Assembly: GCA_036429605.1 (NCBI GenBank)
Contig: JAVFKD010000015.1
Location: forward strand, 581,421 to 645,420
Reading direction: 5' to 3'
From: Cladobotryum mycophilum
Lineage: Eukaryota > Ascomycota > Sordariomycetes > Hypocreales > Hypocreaceae
Length of the DNA: 64,000 bases
The notes beneath the pieces are model-generated. The model did not search any database and had not been told where the DNA came from. It saw only the letters and a program-made list of their open reading frames with translations. The translations under genes and the position numbers were made by a program. This document shows, one piece after another, positions 1 through 11,951 of this stretch; positions within the stretch are counted from its first letter, which is position 1, and each line of letters begins with the position of its first letter.

Positions 1-1250
1 CAGCCGGAGCGGCTATTCTTGAAGCTGGCTGATATGATATGTATGGGTTCGTCGGTGACTGGATTCGGTCAACGGCTGCAAGAAACAGTGCGATGAGTCG
101 GTCCAAATGTATGGCTAACTCGGAAGCGTCTTAAGTAGTAGGCAGAGGTCGGTTTGTAATCAGCCAGTCGGCGAAGCGGGCGAGTCGGAACAGGGCCAAA
201 AAAAGAGATGGACGAAATAGCGAGATATTCTTTTTCAAAGATGGAACGGGGTAACAGGCATGTGGGCCTTGACCTGTGAAGCGATGAGAAAGATCGGCAG
301 CGGTTGTGGCAATGGCGAGACTGGCTCAGGAACCGAGAGCAGCAATCGAGTATGAAGAGACGAAACAAGAATAGGCAATGTCGCAGATTAAAGATGAAGT
401 AAGGACGGAGATGACGAGCGTGAGAGAGAGAGGGGACGGCGAGCAATTGGAAGACGCAAAAGGGGTCGGTCTCGCGAGGTCGAGGGAATTGCTCTGGGGG
501 AGTGGGAGGGAGAGGAGAGCACTCCGAGGGGCACACAGCTCAGCGTTCTTGGCTCGGGGGGGAAAGGCAGCACGAGGGCGGCAGCTTGAGGAAGAGGAGA
601 GAAAGAAAGAAGAAGAAAAAGTCAAGCGGAAGAAGAAATGGGAGGTGAGATGTAAAGGTTGACGTCTTGGGAGTTGTAATCCTCAAAAGTGCCGTCGTCC
701 AGCAGGTCGGCTGCAGGATGGGGAACTCTGATGCAGGTCAATGAATGGATGGACTGGACTGGAGAGGTGAGGTCGGGTGTGCCTGTTGTGCCTCCACCCA
801 CGCTGTTTCTAACGACGACTAATCTGAAGGGAGGTGCCAAAGTACAGGTGGGAAAGTACCTCCTCTCCAAGGTGGTTCCAATTGTATTGGATGTATGGGA
901 TTATTATAGGTCTCGCTCCGGCGCTGTCTGGGCTGGCAGTTTAGTGGTTATTATTACTGGCTGTTACTGGACCCTCCAGCTACTGGTCAGTGTTCGTTCA
1001 CTGGTTAGCCACGGGGTGTGGGCTTGGTTTACAGCGGGGGGACGTTATTGGACGGGTGGGATTAAATGGATGGACAAGAGGTACTCGTGTTGTACGTACC
1101 TGCACTGTCCAATTTGTTTCTATTACCTGCCGCTTTGTACCAACAATGAACCCTGTTGTACCTGAAAGAGTTGTCTCTGCTCCGTAATAGTGATGGAGAA
1201 AAGAAAGAAATGAAGAAGAAAAGGAAAGAAAAAAAGTGATAGCCGAGCAA
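1..1250. other. Gene-free left edge, possible promoter/leader of a gene beyond the window
   Basis: No open frame here looks like protein: the longest frames are low-complexity and rich in Ser, Arg and Leu. The first 660 bases are purine-rich on the plus strand, hence pyrimidine-rich on the minus strand, which is typical of fungal promoters and 5' leaders. I infer that this could be the upstream region of a minus-strand gene lying left of the window. No start codon in good context with a coherent downstream frame was found. Confidence 0.3.
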
Positions 1251-3800
1251 TACCAGGTACCTAAATTCTAGAAGTCTTTCTGCCGAGATTTCCCCCTCCT
1301 CCTTTCTACGTGCAGTGTCCGTCTAAAGGGGAAAAAAGGAACCTCGTGTCAGATTGCAAAGAAAGAAATAACATCTCAAGCCAGTCCTTTCCCCGTATTC
1401 CGTTCCTATATTTATAAAATCGGGATGCACCATGTGCCTAACGCCTCCCTGAGATTAGTTCTACTGGCTGGCCTTGGCCGCCGTGCCCTCTCTGTGCGTA
1501 AGCCCCGTACCAGACCAGAGCACTCCGAACGAGGTACCTCGTGTCTCGGTATGGAGTACTTGGAAGACCATGTACTTTCCTGCCTTCCTACCGTACCTAC
1601 TCGTAGACAAAAGGCTGTGATCCAACGCAGTGGACTCGGGAAACACTTTCATGAGAGACTGGATGCCGCAAATCCGGGAGGCTTTCCTGCCGGATATTTA
1701 GTCTCATTTCTTATATCGAAGTTGCTAAATCTACCTAGATGTAGCACCTAGTACCTACCATAGCAGGTGAGAAGTGATGGCTCCCAACAGGCATGGCTAT
1801 AGTCATGCCCACTTGGAAGCAACAAACAACGACCAGCCCTGGAGGAGGTTGCGGCGACTCCAACAGCGTCAGGTCATCGTCAGTCCCCACTGCCAACAAT
1901 ACAGAGAGCGGAACAAAGGCCTGGGGGCGCTGCAGCGTTACACTGGGCTCTGGCTTGTCGCGGCTGGCCCGCCACAAGGCAATCTTGCAGCGCCTTGCTG
2001 CATTGATCGAGTGAAGCGTACCTCTGCATAAGGTAATAAACGCACCACGGGAAGCTGTAGCTTCCCATGGCTTTGATGCCAAGTCATCTTTACCTTAGCA
2101 GTAGTTGTAGGGCTTTATTGTGCTGAATGGAGTTCTTATCCATGTGTTGACTTGGAGGGTTTTCAGGGTTCTTTATATGGAGTGGGAGTTGTACCTTGAG
2201 CCAGTGCTGCTTCAATTTACGGGTATCCATTTTAATACTGCCCAAAGAACTGGACAACTGATCTGATCTCATAGCAGTCTTCCTAAGATCAGCGTCTATG
2301 CATGTTTATCAACCCACTTGTAGGTACTAGGTATGTAGGTAATCATATAATCCTTCATCTTGTACGAGCATCTCACGGCGATGGTGGGCGTTCACTTGTA
2401 TTCAAATCCTGTAATCCTGGTGCTGGCGGTGGTCTCCGTGGCGCGCTGGGATAGCGGGTACGGGTAAAACATTGCTGTTAACACGCTACTTTAATCTCGG
2501 CTGTAAGAGGAGCTGCTTAATAGGTACATGGACATCAGGTACCGATCTGGTGGCTGTTTATGGGCAGCGCACACAAGTTCAAACCCAATGTACATGCATG
2601 CCGAGTCATACAATATCTTCAATTCCCTGGTTTCAGCCCTGAAGACATTGATAAAGTCCGTCCGTGACGTCTCTCTCATCTCAACCATTCATCCCTCATG
2701 TTAGCCCGTCGAATAAAATACAATTGTTCGTTGGTGATAAAACCGTCAGCAGACCTCTAGTTATATTACAATGCAGGGCTCGAGGGGGAAATTATGTTAC
2801 TTGTAGTACACACTGGCTAATAGTGGAAGCTTCTCGCTTAATGGTTCTTCTTTGCATGGACTTCATTACGTGATGGACATGATTAATAGGGAGGTGAGTA
2901 GAGTTCAGGTGGCGGCAGCAGTGCATTGGCGTTGCCGTGTCCGAGAGTCATTATTATGGATGAGTGAGTTGTATTCGTATTTTCTTTTGCTCTCTGAACA
3001 TGACGCCAACGGCTATAAAAGGCCAAGGAATAACCAAGTACATTCATACACATTATTATGTTATTTTGCACAACGTTGAGAAGCCATTGCTCAACAATCA
3101 TAAGTGAAAGTAAAAATAGACAGACGGCGAGAATATCGGCACAATTGTTTGAAATTGAGGTCCCCCATCTAGGGTCTGAATGCAACCTCCTTTCCCATCT
3201 TGCCAACTGCAACTGAACACAATTGCGTCTTTGTAATCTCTCCCGGTTTCCTCAATGGGGTAAGGACAACGACCCTAATGATCAACACTAGACCTGTTAT
3301 GGAACGTCTGGATGGCTACCTTTTTATGGAAGGCACATTGAAGATTTGGATTCTGACGTTGCCTATCAGAGAAATCCCCAGCCCTTGAAACAATAGACCG
3401 TCAAACTCTTCCTTTTCCTGCATTGTCAACACCTTGTTTGTACTGCCATGCGATGCGATGCCATGCCATGTCAGCCCAGTCCAGCCCATTGATGCAAAGA
3501 TGGTCATGCAATCTGCACAGTTACGGTCTGACAGTTCCTAGGCGAAGGGAATAGAGACAAAATACTGAGCACGGCAGACGGATTCATGTCTATTATTTCG
3601 CTCGGTTTCTTCTATAGCTTCTAGCTTCCTCTGTTCTTAATTCTTCAATGCTTTTATCAATCGTCTTATCCATTACTCGATCTAGTATTCCCCTCTCCCG
3701 TGCGCCAGGCTCCCTGACCTCGGCCTCAAGATCCACTTCTGCGACACATGATGAGCACAGCTAGTATCGAACGGGAAGCCGTCTCTGTGGGTAAGACGAA
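1251..3800. other. Intergenic, no supported gene
   Basis: All frames are short and interrupted on both strands. Several scattered GTACCTA/TAGGTAC-like words occur, as is common in intergenic DNA of hypocrealean fungi. No RNA gene, repeat array or mobile-element protein was recognised. Confidence 0.4.
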
Positions 3801-6500
3801 CTCAACGATACTGTGACTTCTTATTTCCTCTTCAAGACTTTCCAGAGCTTTCCAAGCCAATATTCTTTTCTCGGCAAGCATCATGACAATATGAATCGGA
3901 CAGATCGGACACGACGGTACCTTGCCCTACAACACTGCTTCGCCCATAATCCTGGACCACCGGCCCCTTTGGGGTTCGTATATGAATATGCCTAGCCCGA
4001 GCTTCCGTACCTTGCATGATTTGAGCAGCAAATATCAGCAAGACTCTCGATCGGGCAGGCAAGACGACGAACAGGAAGTTGGGCAACCCGGGAATCAGCA
4101 ATGTGGTTATTAGTAACAACGGACCCCAAATTCACCAGCTCGAAACACTCCCGCGGGCAAACATCAGGTCCAACAACGCGGACATGGGCGGAGGCTCTGA
4201 TGTAATCTCAGCCTCCCTTCTCTTCCCGTGTCGCCTCCACCACCTACATCACCACGGCCGCCTTGATCCATCCCATTAAATGTTCTGCCTACCCGTTCGA
4301 TCTATGCAATGGCACCATGATGCTCCTGCGGGATGCCGCCTTTGGCCATCGCACAATAATTGTTCTACTATGCGAATACCACTGCCGTCATCATAGTCGT
4401 ACAGCTTAGTCAGTTTACAACCACAAAGCCAATCATTGGCGGGCGAGACATTGGCTAACGGCTTCAAGTCTCATTACCTTGAGGAAATCGATTCGCGAGG
4501 ACTTTCAAACATCTACGATCGCGCCGTCATCTCGAGTGCTTGACAAACGTCGACCCTCCCGCCAGATGGTAAGGTCGCATTGCTCACACCTTGATGACAC
4601 TGAGAGCTTAGACTATCAGCACTGGATCTTACTTCAACGTCTACTCTGATCTTGCCTCTAGGATCCAGCGCATTCAGTTCATGCAGGCTCACGGTTGCTA
4701 TTACATGTCACTTTCAACATCTACGTGTAACGCGCGCATTTGCTTTGGCGTATGCAATGTGACGCTGACGCAACTCGTCTTACTGAAACTCATCACTTGG
4801 TAAATCAATATTTCCCTGGCCGAGTTTTGAATGGATTCTCTCCACACATTATCACGGCGAAAGCGCAGATACAACTAGTCGGTACCATTATGCATACGAA
4901 CGCATACAGCATACTCAATCCTGCCCACGCAACTTCCACCTCAGCCTTCCATGTGATGACGACTCTCGTGTAAGCCGGCATAAGTTGCGCGTCACTCTGG
5001 ATTCTTGACCAACAAGCGGCAGATAAGAAGCTCTGCTTTATCGCCTCACCACTTTGTGAAACAACTATCTTGTCATCACATTGTTAAGATGATCCGAGAA
5101 ACAAAGTACCGAAACGCATTCAAATCGTCGGATGAAGGTTTCCACTAGCAGAAATGCTGTCCCGGTTTCGCGATAGTGTTCTTGGTTCAAGCCTCAACCT
5201 CGATTCGCAAGCTATCACTTACAGGGTTGATACCCTAGTCTATGGAGCCACTTTACATGAATACTTGGCTCTTATGCCAAGCCATGATGGCAGCGGCCAA
5301 ACGAGCTGAGCCCCGAGTTCGCAACTAATGACCCAATCTGGCTTTGCCATGCACACAAGGCAGAATTGACCGGCAGACAATTCATCCATTTCGCCTTGCA
5401 AGTCCAGGGACCACTTCGTGCGTCACTCCCCGATATATTTAGAAGTGATCGATATTATTATTGCTCACAGTCGTATGACAGGTGATTGCCCACTCCAGGC
5501 TTCTAGGTTACTAAGTTTATTCAGGATCCGCCAAAGTTCAGTTTACTAGTATTCTCCATGCCAGCAGTGGGCGGGTCCTTTTGAACGGAGAACTCTTTCA
5601 CTACTCCCCACATTTGCTATTCAAACCGACCTTGGATCTTTCAACCACATCTTCTAGTAATCCCGGCTATGAATCAATAACAGCGTGCTCTACTCTGTAT
5701 TATGTGGAGGTTTGAGGCGCATTCTTATGTCCCCCTTGCCTCAGTCTGCCTGATCTGGTTTGATCCCGTACACCGGCGGCCAATCGGGAGGACCCGCCCG
5801 GTAAACCAAGCCAGGACCCTTGGGAGAGCCTCGTCTCAGGGCCCGAATAGTTGCGATGCCGGCCAGAATGTTGACCAAGGGTGTCCATATAATAGGCGAG
5901 CATTCACTGAGCGTCTAATAGCCAGTGCCTCCCTCTAATCAAAGTTTAATGCGGATGAACATTTCTTTCCCTTTAACTAGCAAGCATTTGTACATCTCTA
6001 TCGCCGCGAAAGGGCAAAATAGTTCAAAGGCCGGCAGCTTAACTCATTGTGCATCAAGACATTGTCTCACACCCACCGTTGTTTTACCCCCGGACCCCGT
6101 GGCTTAATCAACACCGCCTATCGCCTCGTCAAATGCGGGCCAACGACTACCCGTTATCGACTTTGACGGTGAGACTTGGGCTGGCAAAAGTCTGACATTG
6201 GACATTTTCGGCCACCTCTGGCTTCACCGCCTCCGTTTTAGTCAATCGCAGGTGTACAGAGTGGTGTGCTTGTCGTCCTGTCAACGGTGCCGATAATTGG
6301 AAATCTCTCGACGCCCGCCCAATTTGTGACCGTGCGACCCCTGTTACCGAGTACCATGGGCGTGGTTCTGGATTCTCGAATCGAGAGTTTTTGGAAAACC
6401 TGCTTTGGACCCTTGTCGTGTCTCAGCAGGTATCCTGAAAACGACATTCTTCACGCCAGAGGCAACCAAAGCGGATATCATTTGATGAATCTATGAGATT
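3800..6500. other. Possible decayed coding sequence, unidentified
   Basis: Base composition is more balanced than in the flanking AT-rich DNA. Several 40-90 residue frames look protein-like but break repeatedly, for example a hydrophobic minus-strand frame at about 3832-4119, a plus-strand frame at about 4620-4830 and a minus-strand frame at about 5750-5900. None could be assigned to a family and no splice pattern joins them. They may be relics of a mutated gene or element, or chance. Confidence 0.2.
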
Positions 6501-7440
6501 GCTGCGCCTTTCAATAGTACACTATCTGTGTTGAACTTACACGTATCGAGCGACGATTGGAGAGGTGAAAGAAGGAGTTTCTCCTTTCTATTCATGAACC
6601 TTGCATCAAAGATGCGGTAGAGGAGATCTCATACAGGTTTCTCAAGGTTTGTGAGGCGGCCTGAATGACGAGACTGGACTTTCTTCCAAGAGTCTTTCTC
6701 TACCGTCTGTATGGCTTGTTGTCAGACTTACTCTATGCTTTGTAGTGTTTTTCTAATCGTAGTCGTACATACAGACACTTTGTAGAAAGTCATCAACCAA
6801 GTCAACTTGAGACTCCAAGTCTAAACTATCTAAGAGATTGGTCACCCTGTAGGAGGTTATTTTTTATGAAGTCATAGTTGATATACTGTATATTAGGGAA
6901 ATGGTTAAAATATCAGCTTCGTTCAAAAGATGGCCTAGCTGTAATGTTGCTAGATATCTAGATACATCATACCATAGCATTGCTGAATTTGTAGAGTATT
7001 CAAATCATAACTAATCAAGGGTAGCGGCATATGAGCATTGCCTTTATTACCAGATTGAAAGTGACTGTATGTAAAGTAGGAATTGATCAAGACTCATCAA
7101 ACAGGATGTTCTTCTCTACAAGATCTGTTCGTTTGGAACAAAACTTATGATTCAACATTGGCAGAACTTGGGCCTATTACCCAGAGAGTAGGTGTTACAT
7201 CAATGGCAGTTATGGTACGATTAACATGTGCAAGCATGGCCAATCTTTCATCGTGAATTGTGTGCATTCTATCACACCATACTCCGAATTCATATCATTA
7301 CTATACATCACAGCCGCATCACCAGTCATACAAAACGCAATCGCAAACAATGCTCCCACAGCCTAGGCAGTTATTCCTTATGCATCCATTCCCCAACCCA
7401 AAGTCCTCGAGAGAAAGAAAGAGAAGAAGAAAAAACACGT
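6500..7440. other. AT-rich intergenic DNA, 3' side of the metallophosphoesterase gene
   Basis: This stretch is AT-rich and holds no frame of interest. It lies downstream of the minus-strand phosphoesterase gene, so it should include that gene's 3' UTR just below 7441. Nothing else was recognised. Confidence 0.4.
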
Positions 7441-9343
7441 TTAACAATCTCCTTCAGACCAATGCTCACCAATCCAGTCAGCCAACTTGGACGTCAGGCT
7501 ACCCTCCATATAAACCTTGACATCATCGTCGCTGTAGTCACCCCCGCTAAACTTGAGCGAGGGGATGATCCACGGCTGGATAAAGTCCAGGAAGACCAGG
7601 TCTACCTTGTCGGGCTGGCCGTTCGCGGGGAACGCAATCTCGGCCTGGACGCAGTTGGGCACGGGGTATACCTTCAGGGGCTTGTGCACGGTGTCGTCGC
7701 CGTCCTTGCTAATGTCGTCCTCGGTGGTGTATCCGGCGGTGAGGGGCTGGTCGCCTGATGATGATGATGGCTTGAGTCCACGGAGCTCGAGACGGGGTTC
7801 CTCGGCTTCTTCTCGATCGGCCTCGAGGCTCATTCGGAAGCGCTCTTGCGGAATGTTGAGAATGCTTGTATCCGGAATGGCGACACCCGCATCTGCCCCC
7901 TTTGCACTGAGGATCTTGGGTGCGCTGTTCAAAATCTTGATGACCTTCTGGGCGACCAAGTATTCCACATCTGGGATGTATCTGAAGCCGCTGACAAAGG
8001 GGCTTATAGTGAACGTGCTGTCCTTGGTGAAGGCTCCCTTGAAGATGTCGAAGCGAATGCCTCCCGTGTTCAAGATGGCCAGTCTAGGCTTGTCCTTGCG
8101 CTCCTCGTTGACAATAATATCAGGAATGACTTCCTCTTCAAGCCAAGTATAGATGCTGTTTTTGCCGGGATATTTTACTCTATTCACCCAGAGATCTCGA
8201 GGCGCGCAACCGTATCGGTAGTCCAGCTTGAGTGCCTTGCGAGCATGCTCAATCATCTTGGTGACCCTCTTGCCATCTTCAGTGGGGAAGGTGGTCTCAT
8301 TGAGGCCGGTGTGGTAGTACATACCCAACAGATTGTTGTCCATGTACTTGCGCGTAAAGGCAAGATCGGTCTTGGATGAGCTCTGCTGCTTGGGATTCTT
8401 GATCTTGAGGCCGTCAATAGACATCCAACCGATAGTCTCAAAGTATCGACCAGAAGCCAAGGCAAAGGACTTGGAATCATATCGCACCGCATCTCGCACG
8501 TGCATGTGGCCACCGAAGAAGGCAATAGGGGTATCCCAGTTCTCCTTGCGGATGGCGTGGAAGATGATCTTGAATTCATCCATGCGCAGGCCCACGTGCC
8601 CGATGACGACGAAGAGATCAGGCTTCTCCCGGATCGCCTTTTGGAACCACTCTTCCTTGATGGTCTCTTCGACCCGCTGGACAATGGCGTTGTCTGCGTT
8701 GCCGGTAAAGTCGAACAAGAAACCAAAGGAGACAATCTCAATGCCCTGGTTCTTTGTCTTGAACTTGCGGTAACGCTTCGCCTGGGGCACGCGTTCACCA
8801 GTTGTTGAGTTGACATAGTCAAGGTTGGAAGCGAGATAGTTTTCTTTGAAGTTGGGGACGGTGGTGTCGTGCTCGCGGTCGACGGAGTAGGCCATGTACA
8901 GCTCGTGGTTGCCCGTGGAGATGAGGTCAACCTTTTGCTGGGCGTAGATGTCGTATTGGTAGAGACCCTTGGGATCTGAGCCATCGTAGAGGCCGCTACC
9001 TTCTATTCTGTCGCCGGTGTCGATGATGAGGAGGTCGGAGCCTCTTTCGTCGGAGAGGTTTCGCAAGTGCTGGGAGAAGGAGATGTAGTCACCCCAGTCG
9101 GCGGAGTATTGCGGTCTGCAAAAGTGTCAGCTATGTTGCGTCTCGCCCAGCGGTTGGGTCCGGGACTTACTCTAGGAGATGGCCGCTCAGCCATCCATGA
9201 GTGTCTGTCGTATGAAGGAAATTGAGCTGTCCCCAGGTCAAGTCTCGCATGGGACCAGCCACGGGCTTGACAGCTCCACGCTGCGCAGCTTCGACGGCGG
9301 CAACAGCGAGGAGGCCGCCGAGGATTGTAGATTTTGAGATCAT
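7441..9343 (-). CDS. Secreted/vacuolar calcineurin-like metallophosphoesterase (YHR202W/5'-nucleotidase-like)
   Basis: Two exons (9343-9171 and 9115-7441) flank a 55-nt GTAAGT...CAG intron at 9116-9170 and encode 615 aa. The ATG at 9343 is followed by a signal-peptide-like N terminus (residues 1-20, with a long Leu/Ala/Val core). The metallophosphoesterase motifs are in order: HTTDTHGW (Asp47, His49), the GDR motif (Asp93), GNHE (Asn127, His128), then GHVG and GGHMH farther on. These should bind two metal ions. The C-terminal half resembles a 5'-nucleotidase-like region. Length and motif spacing resemble yeast YHR202W, a vacuolar phosphatase/nucleotidase-type protein. The substrate is not predictable. 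A start at the internal exon 2 Leu75 would lose the first metal ligands, so the two-exon model is preferred. Confidence 0.88.
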
Positions 9344-10075
9344 GATGCGAGATGTGGCTGTCTGTCCTCTATCACGTTTCCAGGAGGAAGCGCAATACTG
9401 AAGTGAGGATGGAACAGTTCAAGTTTGTTGGGGTGAAGGAGGAGGATGTCACCGAGCTTCGGTCTGGGAGCTACGGCGTTGCTGTGGCGTGATTTGATAA
9501 TGCAGCCCGTGCCCATTGATAAGCTCCGCCTATTCGGACCCTGAATTCAGCCATCAAGGTTGCTGACGGTCCAGGTGACCATGACATCAGCGCGTGACCA
9601 ACAATGGACCCACAGTACATGAAGCTACAGAGAAATAAACCCTACCCTAGAAGAGTCCAAGAATTGTTCGATTGGGGCGAGTGGAAGCCTGGATATGCGG
9701 AGTATGTAGGTGTTTTAACATGGATTTCTGTAGACTAGAGCATGTAAAGAATATTGAGTCTACAAAACATATAACATATCTTCTAATTCATAATGGATCA
9801 ATACGGGAATGATCCAACTTTAGATATTCTATAATGAAAGCTTAAGGTTTGCTTATAGCTATGTTGGCGAGTGAATAGCTTCGATATTGTAGCTATTGTC
9901 TATCAAGTTTTAGTAACCATGCTCGTTCTATAAGTCGCCAGAACTCGATGATATCAATAATCAATCTACTGAGTGTGTACTACATGCAACTGTTGACTTT
10001 AATCTCATGTAAACTATGCACGACTCCCTTGACAATGCACCAACTCTGCACCTCTTGTGGCCCTTATGTCACAAC
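9344..10075. other. Intergenic, AT-rich
   Basis: It holds the presumed promoter of the metallophosphoesterase (near 9344-9600) and the 3' side of the truncated propeller gene. Positions 9700-10050 are strongly AT-rich, with no frame that would extend the truncated propeller protein. Confidence 0.4.
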
Positions 10076-10726
10076 TTAATATTGACGACTTGCCACCCTG
10101 CGTTTGAATGTGCCCTGCACCGAGTTGGCAAAGTATAGGTAGTCGCCCCTGAGCTTCAAGCCGTTGGCGCCCATCTTGAAGCTGGAGGTGCCGGGTCCCA
10201 GGGCGTAATCCGTGATGGCTACGCCGACTTTTTGGTTCTTCGTATTGATGCGGAAGATGCGCCCTTCAATAGAGTCGGCACTGAGTATGGTGTGCGGCTC
10301 ATGTGGAAGCGCGGCCATGCCGTTCAACATCTGCCTGTCGGGGACAGAAATGGCATCAAGAACGCCGGAATCAAGAGACACCACGAACAGTTTCATAGAG
10401 CCCTTGATAAAGCTAAAGTACTCATTCTTGCCAGCAGTGACAGCGTATACATTATTCTCAAGCGGCGCAATGCCCGTGAGTCCATTAATGCCCTCAAGCG
10501 AAGCGACCTTGCTTGGTACCGGGTTGGCGGCGGCGGGATCAAGAATCAGCAGATTGCCTGTTCTAAAGGTAGAAAGCAGCAGCTTCCCGTCGGGGAGAAC
10601 ATGGAGGTTTTCGAAAAAGGTCTTATCTGGGAGCTGAAACACTTGGTTGAACTGGCCGGCAGTGTTTGTTTCGCCCATGGCCAGGGGCAAGATCGAAAGG
10701 CAGAGCAACGTAATAAGACGGTACAT
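10076..10726 (-). pseudogene. Truncated secreted six-bladed beta-propeller protein (SMP-30/gluconolactonase-like)
   Basis: A single open frame of 216 aa starts at an ATG at 10726 with a clear signal peptide (MYRLITLLCLSILPLAMG). The body has the repeating strand-turn pattern of SMP-30/TolB-like propellers seen in fungal secreted proteins: FENLHVLPDGKLLLST, then GLTGIAPLENNVYAV, LNGMAALPHEPHTILSADS and ANGLKLRGDYLYFANS. Intact members of this fungal family run to roughly 320-350 aa. Here the frame ends abruptly after the ANSVQGTFKR segment, about four blades in, and the downstream AT-rich DNA shows no continuation in any frame. I therefore call it C-terminally truncated and probably not functional. 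A splice event to an unseen exon cannot be fully excluded. Confidence 0.6.
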
Positions 10727-11046
10727 CTTGACACAAAGCTTGGGGAGCAGAAAGGTGATTGAGATGGCGAGGCATTCTTACGAAACAGAGCCGCCCAAGT
10801 TTTGACTTGAATGTTGTGCTGCGAAAGTCTTGTTGGTTGCGGTGTTGTTGGTAGGGGGCATTTACCTTGGTTTATTCACTCGAAAAGTCAGAGCTCTAAG
10901 CACGTCCCCATGTTCGTAATTTAGGAAATCCATTAGGTATTCCAAATGTGCGGAATGGGCCAGATGTTTGACAATGATGGAGAATGAGACACATCAACCA
11001 TGTTCCATGTGTGTGAATAAGACTTTTCCTTATATATCCATAATGT
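10727..11046. other. Short intergenic spacer
   Basis: This 320-nt AT-rich spacer separates two minus-strand genes. It should contain the promoter of the propeller gene and the 3' end of the NmrA-like gene. No specific element was identified. Confidence 0.35.
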
Positions 11047-11951
11047 TTACTCTTGCTCTGCTAGAAACTCCTTTCCAATGCGTGTCATATCATCATTTAA
11101 CAAGGTCTCTTGATCAGATCCATCGATTGCCACCTTGAGCAAAGTTGCTGCGATGTGGCCAACCTCGACCTTGGGTAGACCAATAACAGTGGTGATGACC
11201 GTCTGCATAATTTTGCTAATGAGACCCGGGTTTTTCGTTGTTGCTCCAGCTCCGCGGTCTCCTTGAATTAAACCAGGCTTAGCCACAAATGCCTCGATCT
11301 TGTCGCTATGCTCTTTGGCATAGGCAAGCACCCGATTCTCGGTTTCACCCTGTATACAGAATTCAGCAATTCGTCAGATATACTGAAGCTGTGAACGTAC
11401 CCGCATCAAGACATAATCAGCCAGAACAAAGGGCTTTTTTGTCTGATCGCGCTCGGCGTTGGAACCGCTTATGTAGATGAACCGGAGGGGCTTTGCGCCA
11501 TCACGAGGCAATTGGGCAATCGTCTCAAGGCCCGCAAGCGTGTAATCTTTACAGATCCTGACAACATCCTCCCATGGCGTATTCTTCAGCTGCGATGGTG
11601 TCACAGCGATGGTCCTGTCCCCTGGTAAGCAGTTATTCTATATTTGCGCTTTGCTAGTTCCAGTGGGAGAGGCAACGGAAGATCAAGGAAATGCCGGATG
11701 CCATCTATAGCTTACTAGACATATGTATTAGCCCCCACCAGCTCCTGTTTGATGGCATCCGAGTAATTCTCAAAATCAGGCACAACGACTGATGTAAGCT
11801 TGGTAGCGTCAGTGTTAGATGCGACATCATCTGACAGTATAGTTTCACGACGGCCAAGGGCGACAATAGATGTGACAGCAGGGTTGCGAAGGGCTTGTCG
11901 TGTAAGTTCTTTGGCGACAAAGCCAGTCCCGCCCGCGATAATGAGCTTCAT
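11047..11951 (-). pseudogene. Atypical SDR / NmrA-like NAD(P)-binding protein, frame broken at exon 1-2 junction
   Basis: Three blocks are visible: exon 1 at 11951-11716, exon 2 at 11621-11401 and exon 3 at 11349-11047. Exon 1 opens with the Rossmann motif GGTGFVAKEL, preceded by MKLIIA. Exon 2 carries a conserved TIAVTPSQLK stretch and the strand FIYISGSNAERD. Exon 3 contains the FVAKPGLIQGDRG segment. Intron 2 (11350-11400, GTACGT...CAG) joins cleanly in phase 0. The exon 1 to exon 2 junction does not. Exon 1 ends at GTC TA before a good GTAAGC donor, and the CAG acceptor leaves two bases before GAC AGG ACC, so joining creates TAG and a one-base shift. Other AG sites give a stop or the wrong phase. 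An intact protein would be about 250 aa. Either a recent lesion or an assembly indel is likely. Confidence 0.6.

Noticed and set aside
5180..5215. A tRNA-like B-box word (GGTTCAAGCC)
   Set aside because: No matching A box, acceptor stem or anticodon arm could be folded around it.
8253..8984. A 243-codon minus-strand frame inside the metallophosphoesterase gene
   Set aside because: It is a Ser/Thr/Arg-rich shadow frame of the real coding frame, which carries the metal-binding motifs.
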